A stretch of DNA of 8,016 bases from Oscillospiraceae bacterium (GTDB lineage Bacteria; Bacillota_A; Clostridia; Oscillospirales; CAG-272): the NCBI GenBank assembly GCA_015063445.1, contig SVUD01000066.1, forward strand, positions 1-8,016. The letters are read 5' to 3'. This document shows positions 6,576 through 8,016 of the stretch, piece after piece. The notes beneath the pieces are model-generated. The model made no database searches. It had not been told where the DNA came from and saw nothing but the letters and a program-made list of their open reading frames with translations. The position numbers and the translations under genes are program-made. Positions within the stretch are counted from its first letter, which is position 1, and each line of letters begins with the position of its first letter.

Positions 6576-6655
6576 GTTGAACTCACGGGCGTTGCGCCGC
6601 ATACGATTTGCGCCGCGCGCCATACCAATCTCATTAATTACGAGGAGATATTTTA
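6576..6655 (+). promoter_or_regulatory. GC-rich leader of prfB
   Basis: About 80 transcribed bases precede prfB. Positions 6587-6620 are strikingly GC-rich within an AT-rich intergenic region. They contain the direct repeat TTGCGCCGC twice (6592-6600 and 6608-6616, 16 bases apart) and the small hairpin GGCG-TTG-CGCC (6588-6598). The 3' part holds the ribosome binding site GAGGAG (6642-6647), 8 bases before the ATG. The frame of prfB is closed by TAA at 6635-6637, so the protein does not extend upstream. Any regulatory role is inference. Confidence 0.35.
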
Positions 6656-7780
6656 ATGATCGTTGCTCTTGATGAAGCAAAAAGAAAGCTCGTCGCTCTC
6701 GAGGACGTTCTCGCAGAGCTCAAAAACCAATTAAGAATAGATGAAGCCAAGGAGCGCGCCGCGGACCTTGAACGTGAAACCATGGTTCAGGATTTTTGGA
6801 ACGACGCTGAAAAATCCTCAAAAAAGCTTCAGGAAATTAAACAGCTCAAGGATAAGGTTGAAAGCTACGAGGCTCTCGTTATGAAGCTCGAGGACACCTA
6901 TACCCTTTGCGAAATGGCTATAGAAGCTAACGATGAGGACTCCGTCGAGGAGGTCGTTTCCGAGACGGCTTACATTGAAGAAGAGGCAGAAAAGAAAAGA
7001 ATCGAGGTTCTTCTCTCGGGACAGTACGATAAGAATAACGCAATTCTCTCCTTCCACCCCGGAGCAGGCGGTACCGAGGCTCAGGACTGGGCGTCAATGC
7101 TCTACCGTCTTTACACGAGATGGGGTGAGAAGCACGGCTTTAACGTTAAGCTCGTTGACTGGCTTGACGGTGACGAGGCAGGCATCAAATCCGCTACTAT
7201 AATGGTTGAGGGTATGAATGCTTACGGATACCTTAAGAGTGAAAACGGAGTGCATAGACTCGTCCGAGTTTCCCCGTTCGACGCTTCGGGCAGACGCCAT
7301 ACTTCGTTTGCCTCTGTTGAGGTTATGCCCGAATTTGATGACGATGATTCTATCGTTATCAAGGATGAGGATATGGAAATCACGGCGCACCGTTCGAGCG
7401 GCGCGGGCGGTCAGCATATCAACAAAACCGACTCCGCAATCAGAATCGTTCACAAACCCACGGGTATAGTTGTCGGCTGCCAGACCGAAAGAAGTCAGCT
7501 TCAAAACAAAGAAACCGCTATCAAAATGCTCAAAGCCAAGCTCATGGAAATCAAGCTCCGTGAAAAGCTCGACAGAATTGAGGACATTCAGGGCAACAAG
7601 GCAAATATCGAATGGGGCAGCCAGATACGAAGCTACGTATTTATGCCTTACACTCTTGCAAAGGATACAAGAACAGGCTATGAGGACGGAAACATTGATG
7701 CCGTTATGGACGGCGAAATAGACGGCTTTATAAACGCATATCTTAAGCACATTTCAAAAACCGCAAACGAGAATCAGTAA
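6656..7780 (+). CDS. prfB: Peptide chain release factor 2
   Basis: RF2 recognises UGA and UAA stop codons in the ribosomal A site and triggers peptidyl-tRNA hydrolysis. Both decisive motifs are present: SPF at 206-208 (stop-codon recognition, specific to RF2 over RF1) and GGQ at 251-253 in SSGAGGQHINKTDSA (catalysis at the peptidyl-transferase centre). An N-terminal coiled-coil-like domain spans about 1-110, and HPGAGGTEAQDW (134-145) is a family hallmark. The length, 374 residues, is normal. Start: ATG at 6656, with GAGGAG 8 bases upstream. Many bacteria need a +1 frameshift near codon 25 of prfB (CTT TGA C after an internal Shine-Dalgarno); here the frame is continuous, and the matching place reads CAA TTA AGA. 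It is transcribed alone from its own promoter and ends at a strong terminator. Confidence 0.98.
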   Translation: MIVALDEAKRKLVALEDVLAELKNQLRIDEAKERAADLERETMVQDFWNDAEKSSKKLQEIKQLKDKVESYEALVMKLEDTYTLCEMAIEANDEDSVEEVVSETAYIEEEAEKKRIEVLLSGQYDKNNAILSFHPGAGGTEAQDWASMLYRLYTRWGEKHGFNVKLVDWLDGDEAGIKSATIMVEGMNAYGYLKSENGVHRLVRVSPFDASGRRHTSFASVEVMPEFDDDDSIVIKDEDMEITAHRSSGAGGQHINKTDSAIRIVHKPTGIVVGCQTERSQLQNKETAIKMLKAKLMEIKLREKLDRIEDIQGNKANIEWGSQIRSYVFMPYTLAKDTRTGYEDGNIDAVMDGEIDGFINAYLKHISKTANENQ

Positions 7781-7800
7781 TCGCAGCGGTGGATAAAAAT

Positions 7801-7856
7801 AACGGTAGAGGCACATTGTTCTAAAATGTACTTCTACCGTTTTTTGTTTTTATTTG
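7801..7856. terminator. Strong terminator after prfB, possibly bidirectional
   Basis: The arms 7801-7817 and 7825-7841 pair over 17 positions, with one C-A mismatch and one G-T pair, around a 7-base loop. The U-tract TTTTTGTTTTTATTT follows directly (7842-7856), a classical intrinsic terminator for prfB. Read on the minus strand the stem is followed by ATTTTTATCC, so it could also serve a convergent gene from the right. Confidence 0.92.
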
Positions 7857-7891
7857 GTTATCTTCTCACGTTTAAGCATATTCGCTGCTCT

Positions 7892-8003
7892 ACGTGAAAT
7901 GAAATTTATCACGTTTGCGTAAGCGAACATATCGAGCCGTAGGCATATCGAGTTGCTTTAGCAACATATCGAAAATCCCAAAGGGATTTATATCACTGCG
8001 TGA
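7892..8003. repeat. Array of small hairpins separated by ATATCGA heptamers
   Basis: Four hairpins of different sequence follow one another. They are GTTTGC-GTAA-GCGAAC (7913-7928), GCC-GTA-GGC (7936-7944), GTTGC-TTTA-GCAAC (7952-7965) and AAATCCC-AAA-GGGATTT (7973-7989). They are joined by an exact heptamer, ATATCGA, at 7929-7935, 7945-7951 and 7966-7972. The array is closed by the variant ATATCAC at 7990-7996 and preceded by TTATCAC at 7906-7912. Weaker stems flank it: ACGTGA (7892-7897) pairs with TCACGT (7909-7914), and TCAC-TGC-GTGA lies at 7993-8003. The 236 bases after prfB otherwise hold only its terminator and no convincing gene. This is non-coding modular DNA, probably a dispersed repeat; its right edge may lie beyond the window. 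Confidence 0.8.
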
Positions 8004-8016
8004 ATGCTCTTCTAAG

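Noticed and set aside
7094..7750. 218-codon open frame on the minus strand opposite prfB
   Set aside because: Antisense to the conserved RF2 domains; the frame is open because of codon bias in prfB, and no promoter or ribosome binding site supports it.
7913..7996. CRISPR array with 7-base repeats, or a tRNA cluster
   Set aside because: The repeated heptamer is far too short for CRISPR, the intervening parts are self-complementary, and none folds as a cloverleaf.

Overview
The window looks like a chromosomal segment of a low-to-mid GC Gram-positive anaerobe, most likely an uncultured gut-type member of the Clostridia. This is inferred from the gene families (a BspA-type leucine-rich lipoprotein with W-C modules, a DUF1858 redox-disulfide protein, a trmK-nif3 pair), from Shine-Dalgarno sites of the AAGGA/GAGGAG kind, and from sigma-A-type promoters with 17-bp spacers. 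No plasmid, phage or transposase gene is visible, and there is no rRNA or tRNA gene.

Layout from left to right. Positions 1-283 hold a 125-bp tandem repeat (two near-identical copies plus a 14-base third start). Its right edge contains the stop codon of queA, and its left copy may contain the stop codon of a gene entering from the left. queA (minus) and dapA (plus) diverge from a 67-90 bp region in which the two predicted -10 boxes lie on one palindrome. dapA ends in a hairpin terminator. A consensus promoter then drives a lone 715-residue lipoprotein with cysteine/histidine modules followed by BspA-type leucine-rich repeats. A long bidirectional terminator separates it from a convergent minus-strand operon, DUF1858 protein - trmK - nif3, whose genes abut or overlap by 4 bases. 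That operon's promoter diverges from the promoter of prfB (peptide chain release factor 2), which is encoded in one frame without the usual programmed frameshift. prfB ends in a strong terminator, followed by a non-coding array of small hairpins separated by the heptamer ATATCGA.

Functionally these are mostly housekeeping genes: tRNA modification (queA, trmK), lysine and diaminopimelate synthesis (dapA), translation termination (prfB) and a metal-centre protein (nif3). One accessory surface lipoprotein is inserted among them. No gene set here looks like a new multi-gene system. The least explained parts are the two non-coding repeats at the ends of the window, particularly the heptamer-spaced hairpin array at 7913-7996 and the 125-bp tandem repeat that overlaps gene stop codons.
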